Positions 60,594 through 64,000 of a DNA stretch of 64,000 nt are shown one piece after another (positions within the stretch are counted from its first letter, which is position 1; every line of letters begins with the position of its first letter). A model generated the notes under the pieces. The model made no database searches. It had not been told where the DNA came from and was given only the letters and a program-made list of their open reading frames with translations. The stretch covers positions 5,414,024-5,478,023 of the forward strand of contig NC_063438.1 of assembly GCF_020379485.1 (NCBI RefSeq), written 5' to 3'. The stretch is from Brassica napus. Its lineage: Eukaryota > Streptophyta > Magnoliopsida > Brassicales > Brassicaceae. Both the position numbers and the translations under genes were made by a program.

Positions 60594-60904
60594 GAGCTGC
60601 TATATATAAAACCGCTCAAACATCCCAAGTTCCCAACCAATGGGTTAAAAACAAAATACAGATAATAATATTCTCTTTTTTTGGTCAAACAGATAATAAT
60701 ATTCTATACACACCATTTTATCAAGACCTAATTTAAAAAACTTCCCTCCCGGAACTCGTCATTTTTAAAGTTATAGTTCTTGATGAAATGGTGTGTATTT
60801 CTATAATTATCTGTTTGACCAAAAAAAGGGAATATTATTATCTGTATTTTGTTTTTTACCCATTGGTTGGGAACTTGGGATGTCTGAGTGATTTTATGAG
60901 CTCC
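60594..60904. repeat. Large inverted repeat over the CYP79 promoter
   Basis: The left arm (about 60594-60726) and right arm (about 60777-60904) are inverted copies with small differences. Examples are CAAGTTCCCAACCAATGGGT on the left and ACCCATTGGTTGGGAACTTG on the right. The loop is about 50 bp. The left arm starts at the TATA-like stretch of the CYP79 gene, so the promoter is duplicated head to head. The transcript of such a sequence would fold into a hairpin of more than 100 bp. Confidence 0.85.
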
Positions 60905-61150
60905 GGGTTAGGGGTTACCTTGTCAGTTAGTTGGTAACTTTGTATTATTTGGAAGTTATTGGGAATTTAATCGAATATACATCAGTAGATGACCAAAAAA
61001 GAATATTGTTATATGTATGATTTTTTTATTTCTAAATACTAATATATTTTAATTGTTTTTTTCATAAAGAGTAAGAATACATGCATCACTGAGAATGGCA
61101 GAAATGGGGATCAAAGTTGTTAATGAGAGGTTCATTGATTTTTACAATGA
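60905..61150. other. Spacer, no gene seen
   Basis: AT-rich DNA between the inverted repeat and a Helitron end. No coding region. Confidence 0.45.
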
Positions 61151-61459
61151 CTAGATTCTTTCTCCGCGCTACGCGCGGATAATATATTTAAATTTGTTAT
61201 ATTTATCATTTTTATTTGTATGTGAATTTTTGTATATTAAACTATATATAACTAATTTTTATTTTTTTTTAAATATTTTTAGTTCGAAGTAAGTATTTAT
61301 ATTATATGTAACACAGTTAACTAATACAATATGAAGCATCAAGTCCGAGATTTTAGAGTTATATAAAAAAATATAATTATGTATAGAACATAAATTATCT
61401 TAGTTTAAAAGATCGGAATCTCATCTCGAATAGATTAACGAAAAGAAAAAGTACTCCAA
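61151..61459 (-). mobile_element. 3' end of a minus-strand Helitron, otherwise truncated
   Basis: On the minus strand the sequence ends CCGCGCGTAGCGCGG, then AGAAAGAATCTAG followed by T, a Helitron 3' terminus. Its 5' end was not found. The right limit is set where the next Helitron begins and may be wrong. Confidence 0.55.
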
Positions 61460-62117
61460 TCTATACTATTAAAGCAAAATCCTTCTTATGATTATGTCCC
61501 TGACTTTTTAAAAAAAATTACAAAACATACCATTGTTTTTTTTTAAATACCTTTAATGATTTACATAAATTTAAAGCCTATTCGATAGGCCCAAATTGAA
61601 CCATTGTTAACCCATTAGGCCCATTCTGTTTAAAATATATTTAGTGAAAATCATTAAAAATATTGTTTTATTTTTTATGCAGGGATTATACATTTAAGAG
61701 ATAAACAAATATATTAATCCATTATGCCAATTTGTGTAAAATATCTATACTTAAAATTATAAAAAGCCTGTTTTATTTTTAAAGTTGAGATTATACATTT
61801 AAGAACTAAACAAATTAATATATGTGATATATTTAAGAATTAAAAAAACAACGGATTTGAAGTCCAATATGTGTAAACACAATTTTACTAATAACAAATA
61901 AATTACAATACAATTTATAAAAATAAAACCATATTAGATAATAAACTATTCAAACACATACTTCCACTAATTAGAATTACAATTTATAAAAATAAAACCA
62001 TATTAGAAAATAGACTATTGAAACACATCCTCATCTAATTAGAAATAATATTAAAATTGAAAAATGACATTTTAATAGGTAAAATACCCGCCATTTGAAA
62101 TAGCGGGTCAGTATCTA
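61460..62117 (+). mobile_element. Short nonautonomous Helitron
   Basis: The 5' end TCTATACTATTAAAGCAAAA follows an A. The 3' end has CCCGC and GCGGG arms around CATTTGAAATA, then TCAGTATCTAG followed by T. The 658-bp body is noncoding. It contains a near-duplicate of about 55 bp (AATTTATAAAAATAAAACCA at about 61911 and 61980). Same family as 47110-47698. Confidence 0.82.
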
Positions 62118-63572
62118 GTAACCTACTTAAAATATAAAGAGTTATTCTTGGGTTCACTCCCTACATTGGTTATTTAGATATTTTTAGGGTCATATACATC
62201 AGAACCGAATTCATCCAGACTCAAAATGATTCAAATCAAAACCTACACATAAGTTTATAATATTCAAGAAATGAGTAATTTTAAAACAAAAAAAAACGAT
62301 ACCCGAAAAGAACAACTCGTACCTAAGTGGATATCTAGTGTTCATGTCTAACTGATTTTATAAACTAATAAAAAAAACATTTTCTATGTGTTTTACTAAA
62401 TTAAGTGAAATAAAAAGAGTTTTTTTTATTTAGTAAGACAATTATATTGAGTGAAAAATTAAGTTACATTAAATGTAATTTATTTTTATTATTTTGATTT
62501 AAGTTATGATTTTCTTCACAAAACATATCTTTGAATTATATTTTTGGCTACATAATTTTCCACCGACTGAAATTAAAAAAAAATGTTTTAGTAAAACAAA
62601 CTAAACAAAAACGTTTAACCTTATGCAAAACTCAGTTATTTTACTTTTTTTTTTAATTTTATAATTAGCACAAAAGTAATATTGATTAACCTAAATAAAA
62701 ATCTGCACTATTATTATTATGGTAATATAATTAATAATGTGAAATATTGTTAAGGTAATATAATTAATAAATTTGTTAATATGTGTGAAATATGGAAATA
62801 CAATTAATGTAATACTATTATCCTCGTTTCCAAACAATTTTTGAATTATATTACTATTCATGTTTCCAAACAGTACTAAAGTACACTTCAGTTTTAATAA
62901 TATAGATATGATAATAACTTCCATAATCATGGCATAAGTACCCAATTAATAGTAAAATATAAGCTAAAATAGATAATTTTTATATATATTTATATTTTAA
63001 ACCCAACAAAGCATTTGACTGAAATAAATAATATATAATGATCAAATCTTAGGGGTTTCTATGTTTTTTCGTACTCAGTATATATTATGTGTTGAACTTG
63101 AAAAAATGACTATAAATTAATAAGCTGTTAAATTCTCACCAAAATTTTGTGATTAATGTTTAGATATTTATAATATAATACAAAAGAATACAAAATTATT
63201 ATATTAAACTAAATAATTACTCAAAATTTGATCTAAATAGATGCATTGTATTTTTAATATCAATTGTTAATTAGTAAACAATCACCTTTTTCAAGATTTT
63301 TATCTATATAAAATAACCCTTCTTTATAATAATATATTTTGTATTTTTCATATTATCTGTGCATAGTTGATACATCATATTTTCTGAGACTTAAAATCTT
63401 AAATTTTGTGGTGTATTGATATCAGTGAACTATTAATAAAACCACTAAACTAAATGAACTTCTAAAAATATATAATTTTTTTAATGATAAAAAAGAATGT
63501 CTTTTTGTTTATTTTTCAAAATTGAGAATGATAAACTGATTTCAAGACAGTCACCGGCCTAATGAGCTATGA
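62118..63572. other. AT-rich intergenic DNA, no gene seen
   Basis: No coding region or clear repeat. It presumably includes the terminator of the WNK gene at its right end. Confidence 0.5.
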
Positions 63573-63991
63573 TTAAATAATTACTGTGATATTTCTTGGT
63601 TTGTCAACATTACTGTAAAAAATTCTACACATATTAACAAAAGACAGCAAAAATGTCATTTTTCCATGGGAATATAAAGCTTTGCCAAAGTTGTGTAGTC
63701 CCAAAGTGATCTCCTCAAACCGTCCATGCTTCTCTCCACACATGTTTGTACAACACTGCCTCACGTTGAAGTCTATAGCTGACCGGTTCGAGGTGCAGTT
63801 GCAAAAACTGCTCTCAAACCCTAGGCCTGATCTCCAATCAGGAACCAGAGAAGCAATCTCTCCATCGATCATGTTAGCTATCTTTGTCACATCACGGTCG
63901 TCCATCTCCAGCTCTTCCACCATCTCTCTTGCAACGCTAATTGCCGTGTCGCTTTCTATGTCAAACGGGAAGTATATGTTCCTCACAAGCC
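63573..63991 (-). CDS. WNK kinase, last exon (partial gene)
   Basis: WNK kinases are Ser/Thr kinases lacking the usual catalytic lysine; plant members act in flowering time, clock and stress signalling. Only the last exon is inside the window. It starts after TTGCAG at 63992 and reads [20 protein letters not shown], then [20 protein letters not shown] and [12 protein letters not shown], the C-terminal OSR1/PF2-like domain. [12 protein letters not shown] follows, as in Arabidopsis WNK2, the nearest remembered relative. The tail after FEEIT looks unlike the family up to the stop at 63573, so the true end or another splice site may lie earlier. The kinase domain lies beyond 64000. Confidence 0.82.
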
Positions 63992-64000
63992 CTGCAATGA

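Noticed and set aside
62691..62945. 84-codon minus-strand frame rich in Ile
   Set aside because: Low-complexity AT-rich DNA explains it; no family resemblance.

Overview
This window is nuclear DNA from a crucifer (Brassicaceae), most likely Brassica or a close relative. Genes are split by GT-AG introns in AT-rich DNA. Five loci run in the same order as Arabidopsis thaliana chromosome 2: RRN3, NF-YA4, PHABULOSA, a pollen Ole e 1-like gene and ACD11 (remembered as At2g34750, 34720, 34710, 34700 and 34690). A CYP79 P450, a family tied to glucosinolates in this plant family, supports the placement. Gene assignments rest on remembered family sequences, not on a search.

Left part (1-16.5 kb): a GC-rich poly(A)-ended sequence, a small terminal-inverted-repeat element, an intact beta-tubulin gene (2200-4302), and an intact 15-exon RRN3 gene (5391-13640). 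A 5.3-kb L1-type LINE with a clear target-site duplication sits in RRN3 intron 8. After a Ty3/gypsy LTR remnant comes the five-exon NF-YA4 gene (15266-16533).

Middle part (16.5-36.8 kb): about 7.5 kb of AT-rich upstream DNA with small mobile elements and a long (CT)n tract leads into an 18-exon PHABULOSA-type HD-ZIP III gene (24085-28468). Its miR165/166 target is split across an intron and carries one silent base change. A two-exon Ole e 1/extensin-like gene follows. A second 5.4-kb LINE has landed directly on its stop codon.

Right part (36.8-64 kb): mostly mobile DNA. It holds nested Helitrons with captured gene fragments (H2A, a possible TAF1A-like exon, an RPA-like exon), a hAT-like element, several small Helitrons in both orientations, an F-box pseudogene and an ACD11 remnant. 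A very young Copia retrotransposon (53210-58213) has an open gag-pol frame, LTR copies that look identical apart from a duplication, and a 5-bp target duplication. Downstream are an intact three-exon CYP79 gene with a large inverted duplication over its promoter, and the last exon of a WNK kinase running off the window end. Between Helitrons, a 38-codon membrane microprotein gene with its own TATA box is visible on the minus strand.

Functionally, the intact genes cover microtubules (tubulin), rRNA transcription (RRN3), CCAAT-box regulation (NF-YA4), leaf and meristem polarity (PHB), a secreted wall protein, and amino-acid-derived aldoxime formation (CYP79). They are neighbours by ancestry rather than members of one pathway. 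The main biology of the window is mobile-element insertion into a conserved gene block.
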